Origin: Maratus speciosus
Lineage: Eukaryota > Arthropoda > Arachnida > Araneae > Salticidae
Assembly: GCA_963932465.1 (NCBI GenBank)
Contig: OZ010786.1
Span: 274,072,411-274,136,410, forward strand
Length of the DNA stretch: 64,000 nt
Direction: 5' to 3'
Part shown: positions 1-12,530 of the stretch, piece by piece
Layout of the letters: each line of letters starts with the position of its first letter
Numbering within the stretch: the first letter of the stretch is position 1
Notes under the pieces: generated by a model
What the model was told of the DNA's origin: nothing
The model's input: only the letters and a program-made list of their open reading frames with translations
Databases searched by the model: none
Made by a program: the position numbers and the translations under genes

Positions 1-780
1 AAATATTTTTTAAGATAAAAAATATCAAAATTTTGAAAAATTGTTTTAAATTTTTTTAATGACAGTTCGATATTCAAAGACTACATTAAAAAAAAAAAAA
101 AAAGTCATTTCAATATAAAATCACTAAATACGTTTCAAATAATGTATATGTGACAAATAATGTAGGCTGATTATTATTTCTTGTTTTTTATCATGTTTAA
201 ACACTAAGAGTGTCTTTTATCGTATGAATTTTTAAAATCAAGAATTTTGTCAAAAATAATGTGTTAGTCAAAAATTTATTATTAACCGAAGGCAGGGTGT
301 TATTGCTTTTTTTTAATTGTACGTAAAAATATCTTTTAAATGGTTATAAAATAAAAATAGTGAACATATGAGAAAAAATTATCAAAATTTTGGAAAAATG
401 CCACGAGTTGCCATTAATGATTGTTCAATTTTCAAAGGCCTCATTTTATATATAAAATCATATTTCAATAACTAATAAAGAAATCTTCTTCGAATAATTT
501 AAGCAAGGTAAATAAAGTATGTAGATTATGAAAAAAATATTGCTGTAATGTTAAAAAATATTTAAATGTGTCTAAAAAATTGTATAATCTTTGAAATCAA
601 AAATATTTTACAAAAAATAATGAAATTATTAAAAAATCTTTATCAATCAGAGGCGGAGTTTCTATGACTAATTTTTTAATTTTAAATTGTACATAATACT
701 ACATTATAACTGGATCTGAAATAAAAATAGTGGGATTTTGGTTGGTTTTAGTAGTATTTAAATCATATTTAAAATTATCA
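1..780 (+). repeat. Left arm of fold-back copy 1, two tandem ~370-bp units
   Basis: Two diverged head-to-tail units (about 1-365 and 366-780). Both run through ATATCAAAATTTTG-type sequence, an ATTCAAAG block, a block around ATAAAATCA, then a GAGGC/GAAGGCAGGGTGTT-like block and end near ATAAAAATAGTG. The units resemble each other less than each resembles its inverted partner in the right arm, so the tandem duplication is older than the inverted arrangement. Confidence 0.6.
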
Positions 781-1240
781 ATATTTTCAAATGTAAAACC
801 TATCCAATGTATCATCCCTGGAAATATTTTTATTTATACATTTATTTTATTTTTCAAATTATCTTTTATGTTCGTTTCTTAAGGAAAAAAATAAACAATA
901 TTGTTTTTTAGTAAAACTTCTAGGGCGAAGAGCAATTATCCCTTTCCAAGAGAAAAATCACTAGCTCCTCACTGCCCAATAGAAATTTTCAAAATGAAAG
1001 TCCTAATCTTTAAACTCATATTTGGCTGTTAATATTGAAAATTTAGCATTGAGCTGCTAATATTGAAAAAAAAACCAAATTTCACTCTGTTGAAGAAAAT
1101 TTTGACGTATTGTGCTTTAAATATATGCAAAAAATGCATAATCCATTATATTTATATCTTTCAAATAACTATATCTAAAAAAATATTTAAAACTTAATGA
1201 GTTGCACTTTTGTAACTTTATTCAGTTTCTAATGATATGT

Positions 1241-1418
1241 ACCGTAATTTCAGTTGTATAGCCCGCAGATCAAACAATTCAGTTTGGACCCAGAAATTTT
1301 ATTCAGTATTTGAAGACCAATATTTACTGTGATCTAAAAAGTTACATTTTATTTTTAAAAATTTCTGGGTCGAAACACGATTGTATGATCCGCGGGCTAT
1401 ACACCGGAAATTACGGTA
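1241..1418. mobile_element. Hairpin MITE in the loop of fold-back copy 1
   Basis: The first and last ~59 bases are imperfect inverted repeats: ACCGTAATTTC, GTATAGCCCGC and GACCCAGAAATTT appear left, and their complements appear in the same mirrored order right. The core is AT-rich. No protein-coding capacity is evident; the open frame across it (from 1310) is a chance frame. No target duplication is clear. Superfamily unknown. Confidence 0.6.
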
Positions 1419-2334
1419 ATTTGATTTATTTCATCACAATATTGCTGAAAGATGGATTTTCAACATATATATGTGTGTATATATATCCCTGTTCTCAAAC
1501 AAATTATTTAAAAATTATTCATTTATGTTTAATAAAGCATGTATATATTGTTTATACACTTACAGAAAATACATATAGCAAATTTGATGATATTATGTCA
1601 ATAATGTCTAAAAGTAAAGAACTTATCTAATAGTATGTAACGAAAAATTTAACATCTGGTGTAATGACAACAAAATTTTATAATTGTTTCACTTAATTTG
1701 GATGAATGAAAAAAGCTTACATGTTTATATTTTATTGAAGTACAGGTGAAAATGTCACAAAGACATACCTCAACAACCACTGAGTATGTCACATTCACAC
1801 TACAGATGATTTTTTTTTTTCTTTTGATCTTTCGGGTTTGATTTCAGATGGTAATGAATCTATTAGTTTTGTTAGAAGTGTCATTGCAGTCAGCATATTA
1901 GGCTCACTATTTTTTTTTATATAATTTGTTTTGATTGACTCGATGAACAACAATATTTAAAGGGACCATTTCATGACTTTTCAATTAAAAGCTGATTTAT
2001 AAATTCATCATGTTGTTTAGTTATTATTATTGTCTTAAGATAATAAGTTGATATTAAAATTTTTAAATGCAGTTTATTTATTATTTGAGCAGTTGAAAGT
2101 ATTTTTCAATAAGAGTGCGGGCTGTTGATTTTAAGTCGGCTGTTGAGCAACGTAGTGTTGGTAAAGGAACTGGTACTATTTAATTTAATTTTTATTGCTG
2201 TAAATAATATTTGTTATTTTATTATTGTATGTATTATATTTAAGCAAGAGTAGAAATACACGATGTCGTAGTCATTTTAGTACATCTTAGCATGAAAAGC
2301 TTCAATATTTATCATTAAACATTCACATTTTATG

Positions 2335-3390
2335 AAAATTTTGTTAAAATTGCTCATATTTTCACTATTTTTATTTTATAACTATTGAAAAGATATTTTT
2401 ACGTACAATTAAAAAAAGTAATAACAGCCTGCCTTTGGTTAATAATAAATTTTTGATTAACACATTATTTTTCGCAAAATTCTTGATTTTAAGAATTCAC
2501 AAGATTAAACACACTCTTAGCATTTAAACATGACAAACAACAATAAATAATAATCTGCCTACATTATTTGTCACATATACATTATTTGAAACTTATTTAG
2601 TGATTTTATATTGAAATGACTTTTTTTTTATGCAGTCTTTGAATATAGATCTGCCATTAAAAACATTTTTAAAAAAATTTCAAAATTTAGATTTTTTTTT
2701 ATCTTAAAAAATATTTTACTTGTAATCACCTTTAATTTCCTTGATCCTGTCTTAAAATGAGCTATAAACATACCCAGTTTCATTGAAATTTGTGACAGTG
2801 AATTAAATATCTTAGGCGAACTGACATGGAATGACTCTGCTTGATTTGATTTGAAATACGCCTCAAAATATTTTTAAATATGAAATACTACTAAAAACAC
2901 CCAAAATCCCACTACTTTTATTTCAGAATCAGGTAAAGGACACCTTTAAGTATATCCCCCACAAAAAATAAATTTAATAAAAATACCGCCTTTTGTTAAT
3001 AATGCTATTTTAGGTAATGCATTATTTTTCATAAAAAAATCACGACTTCAAAGACACACTTAAAATGTTATATAAGCGTAACAGTATTTTTTTTCATAAA
3101 ATACGTACCCTATATATTATGCATAAATTATTTGAAGATGATTTGTGGAATAGATATTGAAATATGATCATATTTATGTCATGCTACATTTGAAAATCGA
3201 GCAGTCAAGAATGCCAACTGATGGCAGTTTTCAAAATTTTGACAATTTTTTTCTCAGAAACTATTTGACCAAGGAGTAAAAAAAAATACTGGGAATCATA
3301 TCTTAATAAAAGGAACAAACACACGCAGTTTCATCAAAATCTGTGATGGTGGGTTACATGCCTGCCTGAACTGACATGGAATGACCCGTA
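2335..3390 (-). repeat. Right arm of fold-back copy 1
   Basis: Inverted partner of the left arm: 2340-2715 pairs with 1-370, and 2870-3260 with 370-780. Each unit is followed by a spacer (about 2750-2830 and 3290-3380) with the shared phrases CAGTTTCAT..AAAT.TGTGA and GAACTGACATGGAATGAC. The repeat unit therefore includes a spacer not preserved in the left arm inside this window. Confidence 0.6.
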
Positions 3391-3683
3391 TAAGACAGCA
3401 GATTTAGTTAATGATGAAATATCACTTGGAAACTAACTAGAATATATGTTGAACTAATTAGAAAGATAACAAAATGTCATTTTATACAAATGGAATAAGA
3501 AAAATAATTGCTTGAAAGTCAAAAATTGTTTCATGTTATGGGTGTAGGCAGTAGGAAAGCAGAGGTAGGGCATTTTTTTGTTTGCTTTTTGAACTTTCGT
3601 CTATATATTTTTTTTTCTTGTGTTCCATGAATTTGCTAAACATTTTTTTTTTTCTATTTGTCATATAACAATAAAAAACATTA

Positions 3684-4109
3684 AGGCTCCTGTGCCTACC
3701 TGCGAAGGCACTCATCAGCTAATGCTAATCCTATGGGGAGGGATTTTTCTAATATCTCGCTCCCATTTTGACATTTTTAAGTAATTTTTTTTTTTTTTTT
3801 TCATTGGATAGCCGAGGTCCGTCTCTACAGCGCACCTTTCTTACTTTTTCGATTTTGATCGCAGATATTTTTTATAAAGTTACTTTCACTTTCAAAACCG
3901 GTTCTGAAAATGAAAGTGTCATTCTAAAAAATATCTCCAACCAAAATCGAGAAAGTAAAAAAGGTGCGATGTAGAAACGGACCTCGGCTATCCAATGCAA
4001 AAAAAAGTATTAAAAAATGTCGAAAAGCAAACGAGACATTAGAAAAATCCCTCCCCATAGGATTAGCATTAGCTCGTGAGTGCCTTCGCTGGCAGGGACA
4101 GGAGCCTTA
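3684..4109. mobile_element. Full-length hairpin MITE, ~210-bp arms
   Basis: The whole element folds on itself. AAGGCTCCTGTGCC at the left end mirrors GGACAGGAGCCTT at the right. Further inside, CTAATCCTATGGGGAGGGAT mirrors ATCCCTCCCCATAGGATTAG, and GATAGCCGAGGTCCGT mirrors ACGGACCTCGGCTATC. The centre lies near 3900. Almost no unpaired loop remains, typical of snap-back MITEs. A piece of the same family (CCATAGG.TTA.CATTAGCT) recurs near 37693-37715. No coding potential. Confidence 0.7.
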
Positions 4110-4164
4110 AGTGAAAAAGCATGATTAAGGTTAAGTTTATTATAAGATTATGACAAAAATGTCT

Positions 4165-4375
4165 TCAACTATTTAGCATATGCTTCATTTAAATCTATTT
4201 TCAAGTATAAATGCGCTACTTTCTGACACATTTTCGAAATAATTTTAATGATAAAGGCATAAAATTTGCAGATATGATTATTCAAGCTCAAGGAATTAAA
4301 CTGTGTTCTGTGTTTTATAAGGTTGTTTTCCAATCTAAACCAGCTACTTTCTGACATGTTCGCAAATTTCTTTTA
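4165..4375 (+). repeat. Dispersed repeat with TTTCTGACACATTTT motif
   Basis: Contains two direct copies of CTACTTTCTGACA (about 4213 and 4340) and the phrase AAGGCATAAAATT. The same motifs occur at 6220-6300 (plus), at 6510-6560 (complement) and at 41655-41715 (complement). Flanking similarity such as GGT.GTTCTC..TGCTCAA between the 6.2-kb and 41.7-kb copies indicates a true interspersed family rather than a chance word. Class unknown. Confidence 0.45.
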
Positions 4376-5692
4376 TTTATAAAGATATTTGCAAGTATTC
4401 AAACCTTACAGAAATTTTTTAAAAAATCTGTCAAAAAATGACGGCAAATTTGACTTTGTAGGCTGATTTTCTTGGTATTTAATGACGAAATGCTAGTCAT
4501 CGAGTAGCAAATGACTATAAATCATGTTATTTATAATCATGGCATTTATAAGAAAATGGGAAACGGTATTCAATTCTTAGGCGCATGAATGTGAGAAGCT
4601 GAAAATTTTAGGCAGAGGGAAAGAAAATTACTTCTTAACTGCATCAGAAAAATTTTCGTTATTGAGTGAAAGAAGAATATTTTTAAAGATCTTTAGAAAT
4701 GGGGGAAACGTATAATAATAAATAGTCGCCTACATTTAATGAAAACTGTTCGAAAAGGGCATTCATGCCCTTGTGCTTTTTTTTTTTTTTTTCTAAATGA
4801 GATTGAACAAATTTTATGAAACACATGTAAAATGTATGCAAAAAAAAATCTATGTTATCGCTATTTAAATGAATTAAATCTAAGTTGTTTTCTTTGAAAA
4901 AAGAAAAGTATTGTATATAATATTAAAATTACAATCTCTTTTTTTATTATTAAGTCCCGGTATGTTTAAAAAATATGTAATTAATATATATTTGTAATAA
5001 TTGATTCATATTTAATATGATATAATCATATGCAGAATTTTAAATTTAATTATTATTGCAAATTGTTAAGTGGTTAATTTTATCAATCATATTATTAATA
5101 AAATAAGGTTAGGTAACGCTCGTTTTAAAGAGAAACAATATCATCACTAAATTAAATTGTATACAAACAACTGTGATTTTAAAATGACCTAATAATTCAG
5201 CAGAAACCAAAATATTAATAAAATTAAATAAATTACAAATGGCTATTAATTATAAATATTAAACGTATGGATAAAATATTAAAATATTTTTAAATGATAA
5301 TAGTAAGTTTGTGAATTATTCAAATTAATAAATATAGGACACATAAACATAGATGCCAACATCTCTTAATTATTTCGGAGTCTGATCCAAAACAAGCATG
5401 TTTTAAACTGGAAAAATATATAAGGAATTGTGTCTTTTTTCGATAAGGTACATTTTAGATTTCAGTTTGAAATTTTTGATTAAATGAAATTTCCTGTTGA
5501 AAATATTTTCATCTTGTAACAGACTCCGGATAAGTGTTGTTGGCATCTATGCATAACGCAAAAGCATTTGCAAAATCTCAAATTTTCGTTCTTTTTTCTA
5601 TATATTAAAAAACTGAACAGAATATGATATTTAAATCTATGTAATGTCTTCAATTTAAAGAAAAAATATGTGAAAAGAACTGTATCCTACAG
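4376..5692. other. AT-rich stretch, no gene seen
   Basis: Very AT-rich. I see no coding frame, clear repeat boundary or RNA gene. There is a pyrimidine run near 4780 and simple A/T runs. GATGCCAACA at 5352 and TGTTGGCATC at 5538 form a short mirrored pair about 190 bases apart, possibly the ends of a small MITE, but I could not establish arms. Confidence 0.4.
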
Positions 5693-7008
5693 TAGAGGTC
5701 TAAACGATCCCGGGCTTGAGAAGCCTGTACTAGGCCGGGATGGCGAAATGAAGGTGAAGTTTCAAACGGGCCGGGTCGGCAAAATTTGAACGTGCCTGTC
5801 GGGCTGGACCGGGCCAATAAAAGAAATTAAGTGGGTCTGTCGGCCCGATATAAATATTTAAACGCAGACGAGAAAATATGAATCATTTTCAATGAATATG
5901 AGTTTCACGAGAATAAGTATAAATGTGCGTTATACACACATATATATATATACGAGCCGATACTAGTTTGCCAGCATCAATATCGAAATATAACATTTTC
6001 CAGCGTAGAGATCGGCATCGGACAGTTACATGGCGTTTGAGCCCGGGCTTTTAATTCTTCCAGCAGACTCGTGCCGGACCGAGATCAGGCTTGCAATTTT
6101 TTTTCAACATAGCCAGAAATGGACTTAATTGTTCTCAGGATGTTTAGGGCAGGCAATTGTTTTGTAAAAATATTAATAGCGATAATGAACTTCTGTTAAC
6201 GGAATTTTTGGAAATATACTTGAAGGTGGTTCTCAAATTCACTGCTCAAAAACGAAAAACTTTCTGACACATTTTTAATTGTAAGGGCATAAAATTGACA
6301 AGCCTGTCTATTGAAGGGATTTGGAATTGAATAACGTTTCCCATTTTTAATAAATAAATTACTTATAGAGATATAAGAGATTCTTATCACGTGACTGCAG
6401 GTTTTTCTCCTTTTCCGTGCTATCGTCTCCGGATATTCAATTCAAAACGCTAACTTGGACAGTATTTTCTCAAAAATATATTGACGTTTTCGAAAAGAAA
6501 TGAATTTAGAAATGTGTCAGAAAGTAGCTTCTTTGGGTTTGAGAAAAACCATAAGGAATAACAGAAATATTTTCATAAATCTACTTTTTATAATATACCC
6601 TCAAAAGTTATCATCATGTTTTTAACCTTCCCGTTTTTCTTTTATTCTAAACAATATGAATTTTTTAATGAATCCTTATTTGAATGTTGAAACGTCTAAG
6701 ACTCTAAGTAAATCATTAATGTTGCTATTGTGTATTTTTTGTCTTGCGTAAATTTAAAATATGCTGTAAAATTATCTGCAGTATTCTTTAAAAGAATCTT
6801 AATTGTATGTTAAGAAAAATCTTAATTTTTTGTAGAAATTGAGTCGGGTCGGATCGGGCCTGATTTAATTGATTTTTCCTCTGGCCGGGTCTGTTTTTCA
6901 CTGATTTCTGTACTGCCGTGAACTGTGAAAATATGAACGGGCTGGGTCAAGATAGCTTTCGTTAGGGCTGGGCCTGGGCCTGGAAATTCCGGCCCGTGCA
7001 GACCTCTA
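5693..7008. mobile_element. GC-rich-ended hAT-like non-autonomous element
   Basis: Ends are TAGAGGTCT (5693) and AGACCTCTA (to 7008), followed inward by GC-rich blocks rich in CGGGCC, GGGTCGG and CCCGG words that stand out in an AT-rich background. hAT transposons commonly have short TIRs of this type with GC-rich subterminal repeats (family knowledge). The 8-bp flanks are not a clean target duplication (TCCTACAG and TACTAACA). No transposase is visible; the interior holds an AT-rich segment and a copy of the TTTCTGACACATTT repeat. Confidence 0.55.
6200..6560. repeat. Dispersed repeat pair inside the 5.7-kb element
   Basis: At 6220-6320 the sequence runs GGTGGTTCTC..ACTGCTCAAAAACG, then ACTTTCTGACACATTTTT and AAGGGCATAAAATTGACA. 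At 6510-6560 the complement (GTGTCAGAAAGTAGCTTC) appears. The two face each other, so the core may be an inverted pair nested in the GC-rich element. Confidence 0.45.
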
Positions 7009-8330
7009 TACTAACAGATTCCTTTTTCTCAGTTTTTTCAAAAAGTATCTTTAAAAAATTGTCATGCTGGGCGGTTGAAGATTTCTATGTTTGTTGTATG
7101 AATCGGTGTTTTTGTAAATAAAGATGTACTTTTCTGTCAGAATGCTAGCATGATAAATTACACTAATTTATTCAACAGAAAGACTGATTTGATTAATCAG
7201 CGGTTCAAATATGCATATATATAATCAATGTTCAATAGAGTAGAGTGCTGATAATCCGGACCAATCGGGGCCGATGCCGATCCGGTTAATGAAAAATCCG
7301 GATAATTGGACAACTTTAAAAAACGGTTATGGTAGTGTTTGTCAGGTAACCTCCCTTCACACTTTTTCCAGGCTTAGGACTGGCAATTGTAGTGGTGCAC
7401 ATTTTAGCATATTTCAAATGGCCTGTTTAGAAATTATTTTTTTTAACTTTTTTAAAATTTTATTTTCCACAAAATTGGTATACATAGAAGTACACATAGA
7501 AATTATTGCGTGTATATATATATGCACACACTGTACGAACAAACGCGAGCTGAGAGAGAGGGGGAAGGGGGTACCTTTTCCGAAGACACCAAGGGACAAA
7601 AGAAGCAATATGCTTAATAATGCAAAAATTGCAATGGAAATAGAATACAGTGTACAATCCATTAGTTTTCCTTATTAAAATTTAAACAAAGTCATTTTTT
7701 TATGAGGTGTCGGATGCTATCTATTTGTTTTTCATTAAATACAATAAGACCTAAGACTAAATCACACGGGATGGAGAAAAGTTCTATTTTAGGTAGGTTT
7801 TCTTAAGAGGTACACCGCCCCTAATTGTTTTATATTCATTTTCCGATTACCATGAAGTATTTTCCTCCGTTTAAGAATTTCATTATAGGAAGCTCCGTTA
7901 TAGAGAGATTACGCTTTAGACTGGTTCCTTTATAGACAGGTCCATTTTATCAGTTTTACTATATTTAGTTTGCTTAAGATATGGATTGTTGAAAGATGTT
8001 AGCCCCACCAAAAAAATTCAGAGCCCCCTCTGACTGGACTCGCTGGTTACGGCCCTGTACCACATATGTATTTTAAGCAATTCTTTCTAAGAGAGCTCCT
8101 AATTAAGTTGGAGACATGAATTTTTGCATACGTATAGCTGAATACCTCAGATCACACGATAAATCATAAATTTTTCAAAAAGTCTTTTATTATTTACTCC
8201 TCCGGGCTCTAACTTGTATATTTTAAGCAATTTTTCTAACCTCCGCCCATTTCATCCGGGGAGCACTTTTCCAACTTTTGCCGACACCCCTTTGACCATT
8301 CTTTCATATTATGCACGATAGCCTTACATA
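7009..8330. other. Mixed stretch with possible pogo-like terminus, no gene
   Basis: Around 7250-7315, GATAATCCGGACCAATCGG followed by AATCCGGATAATTGG resembles the ends of pogo/Tigger elements elsewhere in the window (16139, 57790, 61225). At 7880-7960 there are CGTTATAGAGAG and TATAGACAGG words of similar style. I could not define a complete element. The 134-aa frame from 7274 and its complements contain low-complexity sequence and match nothing I recognise. Confidence 0.3.
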
Positions 8331-8331
8331 T

Positions 8332-8494
8332 TTTAGTTCCACATTTTACCACAAGGGGTGCCTACTTTTCTCGGGTGCTATGGGCCCAATCCCTTCGACT
8401 AATGTATATACGGATAGTATGTAAAACGAAGTTTCGTTTGGATAGAGGTTTGTTTAGAATAGAGTGTGCCCCTGGTTGTGAAATGTGGAACTAA
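8332..8494. mobile_element. Short MITE with 28-bp inverted ends
   Basis: TTAGTTCCACATTTTACCAC plus AAGGGG on the left is mirrored by CCCCTGGTTGTGAAATGTGG plus AACTAA on the right. The interior (~105 bp) has no coding capacity. No convincing target duplication. Superfamily not assigned. Confidence 0.55.
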
Positions 8495-10655
8495 CAGATT
8501 TTTCAAAAGGATAAAGTGATTTGAAAGGAATATTGAATGAAACCCTCTGTGCGATCTGTGATCACACTTACCCACTTGTTTCCCACTTTGGTGTGCTTCT
8601 AAAGGTATTTATTTTTTATAAAAATGGCTAAAAGTGGTTCAAGAGTCAATAAATTATATCGCGTTTAATTAAAAAAATAAATTAGCAAGATCGGTTTAAT
8701 AGTTTTTGTGTTCTGATCCCGCCCAGTTAGAAAAAAGTCATTTTGCAATAGAATGCATTTATAGTGTTCCAAAATAGTGTAAGCCTGCAGACACATTGCA
8801 CTAAAGCACTAAATAACTATGAAAGGACTTTGAATTGGGCCAAATCATTGTACATGGATAATCTACAGACTAGGGAATAGAAAAATATTAAAAAAGAAAA
8901 GTCGATTTTTTTCAACCAAAAAAAATCAAACTCCCTCTAAAAAGAAAGGACATGAAGAAAGCTGTATTCTGGTGCTTTTGCATTCTCAGTGTATGTCTTC
9001 AGCTATGACTTTAAAAGACATTAGCTTAGTATAAAAGAAACTGTGTTTTTTTTAAAGATTATTTGATGTTTCATGAATTCCGTTTTGTATTTTACTAACT
9101 CAATATTTGTCTTAAATGTGAGTTAAATGTGCAATTATACATAATTCTTAAACTTTTAAAAAATATAAACTTATTACTTCACATAATATTTAATATAGAA
9201 ATCAAATTTTAATGCATTTTTCAAGGAACAAACCTTAAAATTTGTTTTTCCTCTCAGAGAGCATTGATCATAGCATAAGTGATTGTCTCAATCTGATATC
9301 AATCAAGTTTCACATTTTCCAAGTTTTTATTTTTAAATATGAGTAGTTAATGAGTTACGTTACAAAAATCTTATGAATGCTCTAGAACTGACAGACATGT
9401 ATGTGTTTTTCAAGTTTATAAAGTTGTATATTATCACATATGAGTAGCATTTTATATTACATAATTAGGAGATTGATTTATTTTCAGTTTGGATCTATGA
9501 ACTTGTCCACTAGTACAGATTAGGTAAAATAATCCATTTGCTCATGGAGGTGCTCCAAAACTTCCACAATTAGGATCCAGTATATGGGTTTTAGGTATTG
9601 ATAGATTTATTGTAAGATATTTACCATGGCTGTATTAGAATGTTCAAGACAAATAAAAAAAAAAGAAAGTGAACAATTTACCCATTTAAATAATTACTTA
9701 AATTTATTGATACCTTTGAAATAGATGTATAATTAAAAGCTTACATGGTATTTTGTACACTGTCATTTTATTTCAACACTGTTAAACAAGCATGAAAATT
9801 TTTTATTTGCATGATGTTCACATTTTAATTAAATACAATCAATATAATATACCTCTTCAGGGCTCCCAAATGGTATCCCCCCCCCCCCCCCCCCCGCTAA
9901 AAGGTCTGTTTTTATGTGTTTTATTCCATTTAGTTTTCTGATTGGAAGAAAATATTCCATTCATTAAGAAGAGAGGGAGAGAAAAAATCTCCATTTTGAA
10001 AATGCTAAAATTATGATGCTATCTTGCATGCTTCCTTAATGTCTAAATTCATACTTCTTTTTAATATATGTGGGAAAAACAAAAGGATTCTCCCACAATA
10101 ATTAGCAACAAATTTTTATTCTGATGTCAAATAGAACCATCCACTCATTTACTATATCATGGTTTCCTTTTCCCCCTATTTTTGTTGGTGGAACTTTATC
10201 AGAATGTATCCACAAGACCCGTTTCTTTCACACATGGTTTTCCAAGTGTGTTATTTCAGTAACAGTAGGCTGTGACCTGCGATATGGATAAAGCTTTTGG
10301 TTTACGGGTACTGATACCTCAGAGGAGAAGTAATGTAATCAAAATAAGTAATTTTCCCTTATTTTATAAATATGGTTTCTAAATATATTAATTTGTCAAG
10401 AAATTGCATGTTTCTTAATTTTTTTAAATACAACTATGCCTATCTCATTTTTTTGCTGAGATTTTTTGGTTTCAAAATTCGCAATGTATGTACAATAAAA
10501 AGACAAAGAATTATCTTTACTTAGTTTTGTGAAATTCCATGGTCATTTTCCCCGAGTTGAACTCAATGTTTATTACTAACAGTGACTCATCCTGCATTTC
10601 CCGAGCCTGTGATAATAATCTATACCTAAAATGAGTGTTGATTGATTTTATATTT
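8495..10655. other. AT-rich intergenic or intronic DNA with poly-C tract
   Basis: I see no supported gene. A 19-base C run lies at 9877-9895, and an A-rich run near 9655. The remainder is unique-looking AT-rich DNA with no repeat boundary I could define. Confidence 0.4.
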
Positions 10656-10659
10656 ATAA

Positions 10660-10890
10660 ACAAATAACTTTCCAAACAAACCTAATTTTGGGGACCCATT
10701 GCATTTTACAACACTCTGAAATTTGTATAATTTTATATTTCAAAACAAGAATCTATCCAAACAAACCTCAGAGTTGGTGGCCCCATTACCTTCGGCATCA
10801 TGCTCTGGTCTGTTTTTGCAAACAAACCTCGAATTTCTAGGAGTTTCTTTTTTTAATGAAAATCTTTCCAAACAAGCCTAGAGTTGAGGG
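10660..10890. repeat. Degenerate tandem repeat, ~70-100 bp spacing
   Basis: The phrase TCCAAACAAACCT (or CAAACAAACCTC, CCAAACAAGCCT) recurs about four times (near 10671, 10757, 10820 and 10868), each followed by a GAGTT/GAATTT-like block. The copies are diverged. Confidence 0.45.
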
Positions 10891-10984
10891 TTAAAAGCAG
10901 ACTTGTATAAAACGAAAAACTTTCTGCGCACATAAATATTGGGTCAAAAATTTTCTGCAAATTAATTTAATGTCCAATAAAATT

Positions 10985-11175
10985 AAGTGTTATATTATTC
11001 TGACGATATGAATTGAAAACCATAGTTTAAAATATTGCTATTATATTGCTATTTAAATAATAGCAATATTAATAAATTATTTTAAAATATTGCTGTTATT
11101 ATTATATTGCTATTTAAATTAAAAATTTATTAATATTAATTAAAGAATAATTATTTTAATTAAAAAATAATAAAG
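10985..11175. repeat. AT-rich duplicated block
   Basis: TTAAAATATTGCT and ATTATATTGCTATTTAAAT occur twice within 11025-11120, followed by A/T-only sequence rich in AATTAAT. Simple duplication, no coding content. Confidence 0.45.
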
Positions 11176-11479
11176 TAAAAATCCATGATAGGAAGGGGTG
11201 AATTCTTCCAATCGGCAACAAGTTTTAGTCTGCGGAAAATAGAAATAAAAGGGTCTGTGATGTCACAACAATGTTTTGAGTCTTCAAACTTTGAATTGTA
11301 GACAAACAATATATAAATCGTACATAAGATTGAGGAATATTTTAAATTTTTGGTATTTAAAAAAAGCTACAAAAACAAAAAATACATTTTCCTTTTTTTA
11401 ACTTTTTTCTGCAAAGTTCTGAATTTTTCAGAAAATTTTCCGCGCACGGCGTTCATGCGTGCATCTATATTATACAACT

Positions 11480-12420
11480 CTGGTTAAAAGTATGAAACTG
11501 AATTCCTTTCACAGATGTAAAAAAATCAAAAGAACCTCCTAAAAATTGCATTAAAAAACTATGAAAAAAAATCAAAAATTGCTGCAGGAATTCCAAACAA
11601 ACTTAACTGAAAAGATGACAAAATTTATTATATTGGGCTAAATGATTGAAACCAGATTCCTTTTACTAATGAGAAAAAAATCACAGTGATATCAAAAAAG
11701 TCAACGGCAAAAAAAAACAGCGAGGAAGGACAAAATTTACTCTAATGGACTAAAAGATTGAAACTGAATTAATTCCTTTTATGAATGTCAAAAAATTACC
11801 ACCAAAAAAAAAAAAAAAAAAAAAAAAAAGAAAAAAAAAATCCAAAAACTTTTTAAAAAGAAATTGCTGTTCAAATTCCGAATAAACTTTATCGAAAAGA
11901 GTACAAAATTTAATGTATTGGGCAAAAAGATTGAAATTGGATTTCTTTTCCTAATATTAAAGAATCGCTGAGCCCAAAATTTACTATATTGGACTAAAGG
12001 ATTAAAACCAGATTCCTTTTATGAATGTCAAAAAATCACCACCAAATGCAGAAAAAAATGTAAAAATTCAAAAATCTGTATACAGATTACAAATAAACTT
12101 TATTAAAAAGATTGCAAAATTTATTGTACTACGCTTAAAAGATTGAAACTAGATTATTTTTACGAATTGCAAAAGGTTGCTACAAAACAGGCAAAAACTA
12201 TAAATTGCATTATAAAAGTCACAAAACGTTCAAAAATCAGTGTACAAATTATGAATAAACTTTATTGAAAAGAGGACAAAATTTAGTATATTGGATTAAA
12301 AGATTGAAAGCAGATCCTTTTTACTAATGTGGAAAAGTCGCTGCAAAGCATGAAAAAATGCTAAAAATCGCATAAAAATAAAATTAAAAAAATTTAATCA
12401 AAATCCAAAAACTCGCTTCA
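11480..12420. repeat. Decayed satellite array, ~7 copies
   Basis: The phrase GGACTAAAAGATTGAAACC followed by AGATTCCTTTTA recurs with changes near 11485, 11636, 11745, 11912, 11990, 12133 and 12291. Most units continue with TGTCAAAAAATC.CCACCAAA, an A-rich stretch, then AATAAACTTTAT.GAAAAGA and ACAAAATTTA. Spacing varies from about 80 to 165 bases because of internal deletions and A runs (long A tract at 11803-11839). No coding frame. Confidence 0.6.
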
Positions 12421-12530
12421 AGATGCAAAATTTCAGATACCTGCCTGTCAAATCTAGTAGTGCTGCAGTCTCTTCAGAACACACTGCACAGACAAAAATA
12501 TATAAAAACTTTTATCTTTATTAATACTAC

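Larger units (their letters stand above)
1..3390. mobile_element. Large fold-back element, copy 1 (left end outside the window)
   Basis: Seen: bases 1-370 are the inverted copy of about 2340-2715, and 370-780 of about 2870-3260, so two arms face each other around a 1.5-kb centre (780-2335). The right end (about 3350-3385) carries CCTGAACTGACATGGAATGA; a related terminus is found at both ends of the element at 34884-41293, which is why I treat both as one fold-back family. No coding capacity is visible. Inference: a non-autonomous inverted-repeat transposon. The left end must lie before base 1. The exact right boundary is uncertain by tens of bases and no target duplication can be checked. Confidence 0.65.

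Noticed and set aside
7274..7678. 134-codon frame with overlapping minus-strand frames
   Set aside because: No recognisable domain, overlapped on both strands, and starts in transposon-end-like sequence.
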